Shown: piece by piece, positions 51,101 through 62,576 of the stretch
Position numbering within the stretch: position 1 is the first letter of the stretch
Layout of the letters: every line of letters starts with the position of its first letter
Source of the DNA: Rhabdornis inornatus
Taxonomy: Eukaryota > Chordata > Aves > Passeriformes > Rhabdornithidae
Reading direction: 5' to 3'
Assembly: GCA_013397075.1 (NCBI GenBank)
Contig: VWZS01002869.1
Coordinates: 620,001-684,000, forward strand
DNA length: 64,000 nucleotides
Made by a program: the position numbers and the translations under genes
Notes under the pieces: model-generated
Database searches by the model: none
Seen by the model: only the letters and a program-made list of their open reading frames with translations
Told to the model about the DNA's origin: nothing

Positions 51101-51419
51101 TACGCACACAGAAACATACACTCATCTTTTATATCCCTGTCTTATCTAAGGCACTGAGGACTTAGAGACAGAATCCAGGTGCAATGCTTTCTGAATAGCT
51201 GATGATGACAAAGCATCCGCCACATTATCCTCTCTCACAAGAGGGTACCTGACAAGTTTCTCAGCATTTATAAGCTAGGAAAGGAGCTGGCTTTGTTGCA
51301 GCTGCCCAAGATCTTACCTGGCTCAATACAAGATCCTGGTTGATTAAAAACATCTCACTGCAGGTTTCTGCAGCTTATGGTTGACAAATGAGCTGGTGAA
51401 AGATAGGCTCTTCCACAGT
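48176..51419. other. No gene seen; unique sequence
   Basis: A 119-codon frame at 48289-48648 has no domain. 48890-49140 is AT-rich and repeat-free with TAATTAA-like motifs. Nothing else can be assigned. Confidence 0.5.
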
Positions 51420-51555
51420 GTCAGCTGGACCCTGTTCTCAGTGGCTGAGCCACTAGGAAAGTTATTTTAACTTCTTCATGTGTCTATAAATGGGGACAGG
51501 CTCATTTTTCCAAACATCTTTGCAGAAATACCTAACAAAAGTGGTTTGTAAATGT
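51420..51555 (+). mobile_element. MIR-like CORE-SINE fragment, plus strand
   Basis: GCCACTAGGAAAGTTATTTTAACTTCTTCATGTGTCTATAAATGGGGA follows the MIR core order (ACCTTGGGCAAGTTACTTAACCTCTCTGTGCCTCAGTTTCC, then TCTGTAAAATGGGGA) with an internal deletion. A tail with TTTGTAAATGTG follows. It is weaker than the copy at 22.5 kb. Confidence 0.6.
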
Positions 51556-52375
51556 GATGTGCTGTCCCGATTTTTTGTCATCTGGATATGGTGATGGAAC
51601 TGTTCACCCCATAGTCAGCATGGGGGACCATGCTGACAAAACAAGGATGGACAACCCATTTAAAAGAGTTTTTTACCACAAGATCAGGCCCTTCTCTTTT
51701 CTAGAAGTGCTCACACAGCTGTTTCACAAGGATCATTAGGAAAGACCTATATTCAGGACCAGGCCATGGTAGTAAAACATCATTTAAGACCTAGTCATCC
51801 CTCAGAAGGACAACCTTGCCCAGTGCACAGGCATCAATAGGGCACACATCCACTTCTGCATCCCCTCTGCCCTCTCCCTGCTCCCAGTCCTTTGTTCCTG
51901 CTGCCTGCTTTGTGCCAGTGAGGGACAGATCCCCTGTGGGCCATCTTCCCTCACATAATAGCAGAAAACTACCTCAGAAAGAACCTCAGTTTCTGTGGTT
52001 TCCTGCTGTTGGAGTCAATTGAAGCAGCTCAGCCAGGAGCTTGAAAAAAACCAAACCAGTACAAGCTATAAGAGCACAGAGGGATAGGACAAGACAAACA
52101 CAGGAGCAGGGAACGGGCTAAAGTATTCCCCCATCAACTTAAAAAAGCAATGAAGAGCCATGAAATTGGCCTGTCTGCCTGCAGAGAGGGATGTGAGTGA
52201 GCTCACACAATCCCCAGGCAAAGAATGGGCCTTTCTGCTGTGCACAAGGAGGCAGTGTCAATCCTGCAAGCAGGATTGTTTGGATTTGTACCAGCCACTG
52301 GTATCCACTATGGATGCCCACACTTCAAATTGATGCTAAAGGCAGATTTCAAAACACAGTTAGAAGAGAAAATGT

Positions 52376-52715
52376 ACTGAGAAACCTCTGATGTTCAACC
52401 TGTTTGGCTTAACAAAGAAGGGGTTGTGTTGGGCTAGTCTGATGTTGGGTGTATCTTCATGATGAAATCAGTGCCAATAGGAAATTCTTTAATCCAATGA
52501 TCAAATGCATATCAAGCACAGCCTCCGGGCAGGGAGCAGAAACGGTATTAATTGAGATTCAAAATGAGATGCACAGACATGCTTGGTTCCCCAGTACTCA
52601 AGGCATTTAAATCAAGGCTGGAAGCCTTTCCAAAGGCCATGTCATAGCTTAACAAGGAGTTACAGGCTTGATGCAGCAATCTCTTGATACAGTTTTATGG
52701 TGTGTAACACACAGT
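52376..52715 (+). mobile_element. Ancient L3-like CR1 fragment
   Basis: The stretch GATGTTCAACCTGTTTGGCTTAACAAAGAAGG, then AGGCATTTAAATCAAGGCTGG and ACAGGCTTGATGCAGCAATC matches the 3' part of old amniote CR1/L3 elements rather than the young avian type. The tail is not preserved. Confidence 0.65.
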
Positions 52716-55624
52716 CCCTTCTTGCCTTGAAAATTCCTGGAGGACTAAATCAGCAACAAAAGTTGGGTCTGTTTTTTGCACTGTGTCCCCCTCAGCACAC
52801 TGGACTCCTACAAACCAAGTTGCACTTGCTCCAGTGTGCACCCAGCTCTGCTCCTCAGCAGAGTGAGGAAATTGCTCACAGGAATAAATAATGTGGTGGT
52901 AAATCTAAGGAGCTGCCTGGACAACCATGTATGCTGGTGCCACTAGTGTGATGGGAAAAAGAAGCAGGCATCTTCTGCCCCATAGCAGCACTGCTCCTCC
53001 ATCTTCCCAACATTCTCATCTCTTGCTGGTTTTCTGCCCTCACTTACAACCTTTTTGGTGTTCAGCTATGGGAGGAATCCCTGCTCAGAGTTGAGCTGCT
53101 GAGGCTCACCCCATGAGACACACACTGTGGGTCCACATGCACCATGGTGCTGGGACTGTGTGCATGTGTGAGACATGGGGGCATGGAAAACACTGGGTAT
53201 GGACAAGGCCAGTGCTGCCAAAGCATGAGCAGTAGGAGATGGATATCATGCCACAGAGTCCTTGCAAGGTGCACACCACACACATCTCCATCAGGGACAG
53301 CAAACCCCTCTCTTTCCCAGCATATGCAAACACTTCCCCATATTCCAGCCAGGATGGTGACTGTCCTTCAGTGCTTTGCAGTCCTCTCAAGTCTCTCCAG
53401 CTGGCATATGTGAGGTCTGATCCTGCTTTTAGTGTTAAAGCAGTATTTGAGGTGTTGGAGCAAGCAGAGGCAGCTTGCTCTGTGGCCACTCTGTGCTCTG
53501 AGGTGTAAGACTGCTGGCCTCGTACAAGCTCTTGTCCAGCAGTCTCCAGCTGCCAAGGGGGATATGGGAGAGGAGGAGCAGCCTTGGAAGACAAGTGAGA
53601 CACCCTAATAGTGGGCCCCATTCTACACATGCTTTCTCTTCCCTGATGCAAAGGGAGAGCCAGCAGAAGGCTCTCCCCAATCTAGAGGCCACCCTGCCCT
53701 CTTCATCCATCACAACAATGCCCAAGTGACAGGTCTTTTTCACAGAACTCCAGTCATACTTCTCATACTTACCCTATTTTAGGACCTGAAGTCCTCAGCT
53801 TTCCCTTGCAGCTTTTAACACAGCCATAAGAAGCTCCAGCAGCAAGATGCTTTTTCTTAATCACATTTGCTCCTTTTGCTTGATGGAGGAAGCTGTGAAA
53901 GCAGTATGGGGTATTATGACATGCAGTGGTCACTCAAGTACTTCATTGCTTCTTCCCAAGATCTCTCTCCCCAAATTAGGGCCACAAAAGGGTGCAGGGG
54001 TGAACACATCTTTCTTTGTGCTGGAGCAAGGTGAGTGCACAGTTGGCTTCCAACAATAATGCCATACTCCAAGCAAGCAAACCTCAGCTCATTCCAAAAC
54101 CTGTTTGTTCATAAGCCTACTTAGCTAGCAAAGCAGTAACTTGCTAAGCAAACAGCTTTTCCTGAATCATACCTCAGGAGACAGAGATGCTTTCTGAGAG
54201 CACCAACAAAAGCAGACTGATGTACCCTGTGAATATACAGACTCTGAAAGGTTTTTCTCTTTTTTCTATCTGTCCAGCTCCAGCACAAGTGGATGGACAA
54301 AAACACCAAGGTACTAAGAGGGCTTAAGAGCATCAGTAAGCAGGACCCAATAAAGCTGCTTGCAGGAGCAACTAGAGTGACTGATCTTTTAGGTTTCCAT
54401 GACTAATTCTGGGGAAGGCATTGGTGCTTAATTGAGCATAAATGGAAGAAAAGCAATCAAAAACCAAACTTAGGAGCAGTTGTATTTGGGTATATTTAAT
54501 TCTCCCCAAGGGGAGACAGTGACATAACCAGAATTATTACTCACTGTTTTGCAGAGGAACTGTTCACCAGAGCTTGGGAGGTGATGGTTGCTTTCTCAAG
54601 TGCTGAAATCACTCCACTCCTACTCATGTCAGCAGATTGGCTCACAGATGATTTAAGTCTTTTAACCCAAATTACCTTTCCCCCGCCTCATGAGTGCTCT
54701 TCCCAGGGAGTCTTCCTGAAAAGCACAGCAAGAACTAGATTGCTCAGGTTTACAGCATATTGGGAAAACTTGAAGTAGGAGCAACAAGGCAGCTGCTTCC
54801 CATCAAACATCTCAGTAAGGACCTGCCTGCTGAGGAGACATGAATTTCTCAGCTCCTGGGGGATGATGGGGACTTCAAAAACCTCTTTCTGGGACTGAAA
54901 TAATAATTCTTTTGTGATCAGTCTTAGCATAAGATCTTTGTATGTGTTTTGTGAGAAGATACTGAAGAACAATGTAATTTTGCAAAGAAGTGGAAAAATA
55001 TCAAAAGATAAAGCTTTCATTTAAACAGAAGTCCTTACTTTTGGCACAAAGCTACTATTCTTCCATGCTAGCAGGACAGCACTATGAAATTACCACTTTC
55101 ATATGATCATATACCACATGTCTATATGGCACACCATTGAGCCCAAACTCTTGCCTTTCTCTAATCTCATTGCTGTCTATGTGATCAACACTCCATTTCC
55201 AGCCTGTGCCAACCCTCAACACATGGCTTGAAATCCTCATGTTCTCCGAGTTCAGAGTATATCTGACAAGAAAAACCTGCCTTCTGTCCACAATAAAAAT
55301 AATGACATGAAGCAATGGCAAAACTTAGGTGGGGATGTTGGGTGGCTATTGGAAATGTGACCCAAAGTTGGAGATAGCACACCTTGCACACAGGCCTGGA
55401 AGGTAATATGTGATGCCAGGCATCTCCATTTCCAGTGGAGGGAGTGTTGGGCTGCTGTAAGGATATCCAGAGGCTGATTCAGCAAGAGGAAATACTAGGC
55501 ACCTCTCTCCTCTTCTGGTTTGGTTACCCCATGCATTTTTAAGCAGAGGCATCTAATGCAGCAGAGCCATCTTTTTTGGATGGCAGATAGGATAGACAGT
55601 CAGCTGTTGGATTTGTAACTTTTT
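52716..55624. other. No gene seen; includes long chance frames
   Basis: 53100-53660 has overlapping frames on both strands, the longest 181 codons on the minus strand. They are Ser/Cys/Leu-rich, share their extent with plus-strand frames and match no family I know. The interval 51556-52375 is also without features. Confidence 0.5.
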
Positions 55625-56105
55625 CTTATATGTACATATATATATACAAACAACAGGATGGGACTTCTGGAGCAGCTGTCTCCAAGCTTTTATTCCATCA
55701 TAATCATCAATCTCATTTTACAAAGCCAAGCATGGAAGATGGAAACAGCTTCAGCTGCTACAACAGCAGACAAAGTTCTCTTAGTCATATGGTCTTTTAA
55801 AAGCTTTATAGCCAATAGGATAATATTAAAAGTTGCAAGCATTTGCTAAAGACAATTAGTAAACTTACATGTACATCTTGCTTCTAACAATGCTTGCTTG
55901 TGATAGTATAAAACAATGGATAAAGCTTCATAATTAAGCTTACATAATTCTACTATCTTGCTTAACATATTTTCGAAGGCTTATCTCCATATAGCACATA
56001 GCACTATTATTTCTTGACCTTGCATCTTTAACTTTCTTGCATTTCTCCATTCTGAGATTTGCTTTCACACAGCTGAGAGTTTTATACCTTTTCTATTTCC
56101 CACAG
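55625..56105 (-). mobile_element. Candidate retroviral LTR on the minus strand
   Basis: Read on the minus strand, the block has a TATA box (TATAAA, complement of 56081-56086). About 390 bases later comes AATAAA (complement of 55689-55694), followed by a short U5-like tail. The AT-rich body between them resembles avian retroviral LTRs that I recall only imprecisely. Neither terminus nor a target duplication could be fixed. It could instead be unique AT-rich DNA. Confidence 0.4.
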
Positions 56106-58593
56106 TCAGGTAGTTATGAATTTCCCAAGAAGAGGTAAGGGAAAGCTGGGCTCTCTCAGTTTTAAAAATGCCAGTGGCCAGGAGGTGACCTGTCCCCTTG
56201 GTCCCAGGATGTTCTGGGGAGGAGGACACTCTCTACACATCCTTTTGAAGCTGGACACTGCTCAATATGAAAGCCTAAAGCAGCTTCCTCCTCTGATGGA
56301 GGTGGCTGCTAGGGCATGCATTTGGCATCAGATTTCCACTGAATTGGAGATGGTCTTGGTAGGAGGGTCTCCTGGACCCCAGAAAAGGGCACAACGTCTG
56401 ATCTAAGCATTCACTTCAGCATCTGTTCTTTTTGTTTAGGTTCTCCTTCAGCCTGGTGCACCGGACTGCAGGCAACCCCACTGATCTGTGAGTGGCTCAG
56501 ACATCTTTGCCTCAGCAGCAGCTGCCTTTGACAAGCCAGGGGACAAGGTGAATGGCTGAGGGAAGTGGGAAGAAGCTTCTGCTGTCCAAATTTAATGTGC
56601 AATTGCAAGGCTGACAGACTCTATCCCAGTTTAGGCAGATTGACTCCCACCTTTAATAAGAGGAGGTGAGGAAATGCCTCTTAAACTGTCTCTCATCTGT
56701 GTCTGGCTGTGACCATTTCTAGCCCGTTGCACTGCAAAGACAGATGTTAAGGGTGATTTATGCTAACATCTCGGATATTGCATGGAGAAAGCCTGGAATC
56801 AATGGCTGGACAGCCACCACAGAAAGCTGAGGGGCTTGAGAAGCTATCCTGTTCTGGTGTGCAGTTCCTCCTTCCTCCTGTCAGGGTAAATACCCATCTT
56901 CTGTTTCAGCACAGCAACAACAAGAAAGCATTCATTTAAACTCTGTGAGGGTGGCCAGCAGAGGAGCCTTTGCACAATTAGGCACAGCTCAGAGACAGCT
57001 TAAGTGCTTTAGTGCTTCTTTGCTGTTAGTGGCTGCTTCCCAGCTGAGACACAGCGTCTGGCTATCTGTTAATTTGGATACAGCAATTATAGGCTGAGAG
57101 CTCTGCTGGGCCAGATCCCAGCCTCCATGTGTAATGTCAATACAGCTATAGTTGTGTTTCTGGCATTTGTGGTGAAAAAGATTTTGCCTTTGGAAACACC
57201 AGGTTAAATTTTATGCACTTTATTTCCATCAGGGCTCTCTTGGTAACATTTGCCCAGATGAGAGCTCCTGATATTCCTTCAAATCCAAGGAGACCTACAT
57301 TTGAGCTCAAATTAAAAGCTGGTGATGGGTCACTTTTGTTTGGCTCACTTTGGAAATAATATTTTTTTAAAAAATCTCTGTCAGATGAGTGCTAGAAGAA
57401 CTTGGGAGAAAAAGTGATGGTATAAAAAGTACACCATGATACTAAAAAGTTCACCTCAGTCACATTAAATGAGGGAATATTTCAGGGTTTGGCTCCTCAG
57501 CATTAAGCTGGCTGCACATCAACAGGGTGCAGAAACAAGCCTGGCTTCCAGGAGGAGAGTGGGAATTCAGAAAGCCCATTATGCCATTTTGTTGGGAAAA
57601 AATATCTGTGGATGAGACCCCAAGAACAATGCAGGACCCAGCAGTCAGCATATTGCTGGGATAAACAGGGGATCAGAGAGCAGGGACCTGCAGTCACCTC
57701 ACCACAGGCAACAGCATCCCCTCACCACCAGCCCATGTGTGTCCTTTGAAGATACCTCATAAGCCAGTTTTCTTCTGGCATATTATCTTCCTCTGTGATG
57801 ACGTGCCTGTTTATCAAAAGCATAGACTGTTTCCTAAATCCTTTCTAGCTCACTGCAAACAGCTTCACCTGATGTCTCAGCCCTTCACCCACTGGCTGCA
57901 TGTGATTTTTCCCTTTCCAGCTTCTGCTCAGCCCCCTCCTGCCCAGGATATAAGGCTTGTTGTCGTTTTTGCATTTAAGCAAGCTTTTGCTAAGAAGAGG
58001 TATCTGAGGCATGCATATACTGTTTTTTAATCCTTTACATCCCACACATCCCTCTTTTCTTAAACCAAGCTGTTAATAAGAATACAGATTACTGTAGCCA
58101 GAATTTATAGTAACAATTTGCAGCAGTGAAATATAAATTTGAAAAAGTGGCAGCAGCATGATCAAACCACAGCTCTGCTCATAAACATTTCTTCAGTGTA
58201 TATTTTCCACAGTTTGCCTACCACAGCTTATAGCCACAGATACAGTTTTAAATGAGTAGGCCTGTTTTTAAGGATTTCCTGTCTGACAACCATCAGAGAC
58301 AACATTTCATATCTTAGTGTAATTAAATCTGCAGTAACTGTGAGGTCTCGATGTGATTATCATATGTAAATGAAAAAAAAATATAGGGAATTTGCCCCCA
58401 GAGTCCTGCTGAAAATGGAGAATGCAATTCTCCACCTCCTACAGATTCACTTTAGGGAGGAATTGAGCAACTGGGTGTCCCCCTGAAATGGCAAGCATAA
58501 GATGAAAAGACAGAAAAAGTGCCTCTTCTTCTTTGACAAGAAGAACATTTTAATACAACTTTGAAAGATGTGGTCTAGTTGCCCTTGACTCTT
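56106..58593. other. No gene seen; unique sequence
   Basis: Mixed composition. Frames up to 97 codons have no recognisable domains, and no repeats are evident. Confidence 0.5.
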
Positions 58594-59186
58594 TGTGGGA
58601 GATGCCACAGCCCCTCAGCATTTCACTGGGGCCATGGGGTAGGATTGAGGGAGCACAGAGCTGCTGTTCTCATTTCTGTGCCTGACAAGCACACAGGCAG
58701 GCACAGAAATGAGAACAGCCTGGTGTGACACACAAGCATAGGCACTGAGTGTAGTAGAATAGTTCATGAGTGTAGAATGGTTTGTAAGGTTAGTGCAGAA
58801 GGCAATCCTTCCCAGTGAATTACAGCTGTACTGATTACAGAGTGGAAACATCCATGCCTGCCCAATGAAGTTGGGTGTTATAAAAAAGTGGGTTAGCTGG
58901 CTGCTAGTTACAGCTGGAGCTTGAGACACAGAGTTTTCTGGCTGTGCTGTGAGGAGGAAGGGACATGCAGCTGTGAAAGAGACAGATATGGTGAGAAGAT
59001 ATTTTGTAAGGGACAGGTGGGTGTTAGCCAGTCATGCAGAGAGAAGGAAACATGCAGAGAGAGAAGAGAAGGAGTCAGTGCTGTGTAGAGCTGCCTGTGA
59101 GGAAAGGAGTCAGAATTGCCTAAGAGAAGGCATGAGAAGTTTTTAATAAAGGACTGCTGCTGGTGCCAGTTGTGTCTGTCTCAACA
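58594..59186 (+). mobile_element. Solo retroviral LTR, about 590 bp
   Basis: The block starts TGTGGGAGATG and ends near CTGTCTCAACA, which are weakly inverted. It has a TATA box (TATAAAAAA) at 58879-58887 and AATAAA at 59145-59150, followed by about 36 bases to the proposed end. That order and spacing is typical of U3-R-U5. No primer-binding site follows, so it is probably a solo LTR. No target-site duplication is visible, and the boundaries may be off by a few tens of bases. The element contains the perfect inverted repeat at 58664-58718. Confidence 0.65.
58664..58718. repeat. Perfect 21-bp inverted repeat with 13-base loop
   Basis: Arm 58664-58684 is the exact reverse complement of arm 58698-58718, separated by 13 bases. 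It lies in the proposed U3 part of the solo LTR, upstream of its TATA box. RNA or single-stranded DNA from here would form a stable hairpin. Confidence 0.95.
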
Positions 59187-62083
59187 TAATTACTGCAACT
59201 GAGCACTGCAGACAGTGTCAGGCCAGGTCAGGTTTAGGACATTGTTCTGGTAGCAGGGCAAGCTGAGTTGGTGCTTGATTGCTTTACAAACCCCCAGTGA
59301 GCTCTTTGTCCCTTCAGCTCCTGTTTTGATATCTTTTACTCCCCTTTCCCTCACACTTTTCCAGACTCATGGTGGCACAAGTCCCACCACCAGCAGTCAC
59401 ACTGGTGCCTAGGCACTCCCGGGATGCTCCTAAGGCTCTGTGGACATCTAATCACCCTGCTGGGAGGGTTCAGGGCCAGCTGCAGATGCTCAGGGCTTGG
59501 TCAGAGGATAAGCACTCCATCATCACTGCATGTCTCTCAGAAGGGGCCTTTCCCTCCTCACTGCAGGCAGTGCCACCCTCAGGGCATGGAGGGCCTTTCT
59601 GCACAGCACCAAGGAGGCTCTGCACTCTCAGCCATCCCTTTGTGCCAAAATCTCATCCGGGATCACTTCAGGTAAACCTTTTCTCCTCATCCCAATGGTG
59701 AGTGGGAGCCAAACACCCTGGTGTGTGCTGTCCCCTGACAGCTACTGCACAGCTGGGCTAGGTAAGACCATACTGCAGTTTCCTCCTATCTTAATGTAAA
59801 ATAGCACAGAAAGTATCTTTCAACAATACTTTACCAGAGCTACATTTCCAGAGGTACCTTTCTGAGTCCATAGCTTACATATGTGTTACCCAAGTACCCA
59901 CCTGCCTCTCTTGCCTTTGACCAAGCCTTATAATGGCTGCTGTTTTTGAGATGCTCTTGCATCCTTCCTCTGCTAAGCCCACCAGTCGTGTCCCTGCCTT
60001 CTCTCGTATGAAGCGGTACCAAAGGTTTGTAGGTATTTTCCTTCATAAATGTTTTATGGTTTGTACCCAGTATAAAAACTGACAATTAGGCACCTTTTAA
60101 AAGTATAGTTTAGCCTAAGTACATTAGTCTCAGCTGATTGCAGTACCACTTCTTCAAAAAGCAGTAACCCATCACCAAAAAGCTTCTTCATTAGTAGCAC
60201 TTATGCTAGTTGTGCATATTTAATACAAAATGGCCATTACATGTCTCAATTGAATTGACATGCACAGGTTATGAAGGTCTCTCATCACCTTTGTGCTTTC
60301 ATTCACTGCTTGCTACAAACCGCCATAACACAGTCTCTCCTGGTGGTTTTCCCTGCAAGGGACAACAGGGAAGAACATCTCAACACCCCCTGATTTCTAC
60401 ACCATGTGGTATCCAGCACATTTGCCCCTGTTGAGATGGGAAAATGAATCACAGCCAATGCAAGTGATAGCAAATGAAAATAAAAACTTACTAGTCATGT
60501 TTCTTGGAGAGGATGAGTTTCATGCTGCTGCAGTCTCACACTTCATAGCTAAGAAAGCACGAGGCATCACAGCACAGTCATTATTTAAAATCTGTTTCAG
60601 TCAGTGAATGACAATGCTTGTAAAGACTGGGGAGACAAAGCAAGTTACATTCCTGAGTTCACTGTGAGGGGTGCAGATCACAATGTTTAGACATCCTGTG
60701 ACATTAAAAATTGCCAGCCTGCCAATGGATGCTGCCACACCTCCAGTCTCTCCAGACATGGGGTGGGCTGATGGCTCTCAGTGGGGAGGTCCTGGATCTC
60801 AGACAGGGCACAGATCACAGAGTGAGTCCCTGGGGAGCAGAGGAGCAAATGGAGAGTGTGCCTGAAGCTCTCAGCTATGCCAAGGGACTGCAATCACAGA
60901 TACTTTCAAACTTGCCTGCTTTATCACCTGCTCTAAGGAAACTTGAACTCCTCAAATGCAGTAGCGCCACTATGAGCTAGTCAAACTAATTTTTCTGCTG
61001 GTCAGATGCCTGAAAGCTGAAGGAAGCTTTGCACTCTCTTCTAATCACACTTTTGTGACCCAGACTCCTCGATCTCTGCTGCTCTTTGTATCTGTTGCTA
61101 AGCTATAGCTACAAAACTCCAGGAAAGAGGGAAATCTTTGCCTTCAGTTGCTGTCCTCTTCAGAATAGGTACCTGCTCGGTGTAATGAACACACATTTGT
61201 GCTTTTTATCACAAATTATTGACTGGTTCCACAAAGGAACCAGTTCAAGGTCTCAGGCAAACACGTCTGGTGTCTCCCAGCCTGCTGCTGCCAGACTGGG
61301 CAAACAGATGCAGTATTTTCTAATGGAGAATGCAGTTGGCTATATCTACACAAGTGGTCCAACCTGAGGTGTTCGTGATTTGTTAATGTGCTCCCCAGCA
61401 CAGGTTTGACCTGGCTTCCCCTCAGACACTGCCTGTGGATAGTTTAAGGGCTAGCACATTACAGGGAAGGCTCCTAACAAGCTGTGCAGCCAAACAGCCA
61501 GGTTTGGGAGGAGGGAACAGTATCTGATAATGTAGCCAGGAGTTGGTAACCCTGCCCCCGCAGGACTGCAGTGCAAGCCATGGCACAGACACTACAGGCA
61601 TTATTTATGCCCACCCATCCTTCTCTTGTGCAACCATCCTCCTGCAATGAAGCTCCAACCTTGGACACAATGCTTTCCTCAGAGGAACTGTCCATCAAGG
61701 TCTCAGCCCTGAGTCTGAAGTTCAGATAAGCAGGGAAGGGAGTTCTCCCTCAGGTTGTCAGAAATCATGAATAGAATATGCAACCATGTCCACTTACCAT
61801 AATTTCAGCAGTGGTGTTATAAATGAGCACAATGNCCAGGCCAGGCATAGCCACATGCAGGGTGCTGGCACTAGGGAAGGCCTTTTTAGCTCTTGGGTGA
61901 CATATATTCAACAACAGTAGTGTTGTGCCTCTGTGTGTCTGTGTTGACCAATGCACTGACCACCTAACAACATGAGCAGCAGGACATCCTAGGTTTTAAC
62001 TTGCTGTTCTCTTGCTATTCTCTGCACAGTTCTACAGTGCCCTAGGTTGCAATGTAAAGATGTGCCCCAAAGTATGTATTCTA
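59187..62083. other. No gene seen between two LTRs; one ambiguous base
   Basis: Three overlapping plus-strand frames at 59369-59799 lie in a GC-richer patch and look like chance. A single N is at 61835. No primer-binding site or retroviral coding region links the LTRs at either end, which differ in family. Confidence 0.5.
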
Positions 62084-62179
62084 CCATCTGTTGAAAGAAG
62101 GTGGGGCAGTGATCCTTATCTCTGTGGGAGATATTCCCTGCTAATGGGCCATCTGTTAAAACCAGGTGGGGCAGTGTTC
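62084..62179 (+). repeat. Partial tandem duplication inside the ERVL-type LTR, period 65 bases
   Basis: A segment of about 28 bases containing CCATCTGTT and GGTGGGGCAGTG begins at 62084 and recurs at 62149. A third related core (CTGTTAATGGGCCATT) follows near 62222. The two first copies differ at a few positions. Confidence 0.8.
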
Positions 62180-62576
62180 TTCATCTTTTCCACAACCCAT
62201 CCTTCCTCCAGGAAGATATTGTCTGTTAATGGGCCATTGAGTCCCACTGTATGACTGATAAAATTACATCCTCCCATTGGGAGATGCTCCAGCCAGGGTG
62301 AGGAGCCAAACATTTCCTACCTAGATAAAAATGGAGATTTGGAACACCCACTGGTTTCCAGGGGATAAGAGCTACCAGACCTTTCTACAGAATCACTACT
62401 TCAACAAGACCACTTCATCTGGACTGCTACCACCACCCTAATTAGCAGGGTGTCAGGTTGTATTCTGACTCTGTCAGTGGTTTTCTTTGTACTATTGCGT
62501 GTATTTTTTTCTCTTTCTTCGTATTAAATTGTATTTCTGACTTGGAGTCTCTCACTGGTTTTGCTTTCAAACCAGC
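62084..62576 (+). mobile_element. ERVL-type avian LTR (5' limit uncertain)
   Basis: The sequence runs through landmarks I recognise from songbird ERVL LTRs: a GGTGGGGCAGTG box twice, CTGTTAATGGGCCATTGAG, CCCATTGGGAGATGCTCC, then CAGGTTGTATTCTGACTCTG, and a 3' end at AAACCAGCACA. A variant poly(A) signal ATTAAA lies at 62523-62528. The 5' end is not clear because the expected inverted start (TGTGCTGG) is absent, so the LTR may be truncated there. No retroviral coding region follows. Confidence 0.75.

Noticed and set aside
53106..53651. 181-codon minus-strand open frame
   Set aside because: No domain, no membrane or signal pattern, no splice context, and overlapping plus-strand frames of similar quality. 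In a bird intergenic region of this size such a frame is expected by chance.
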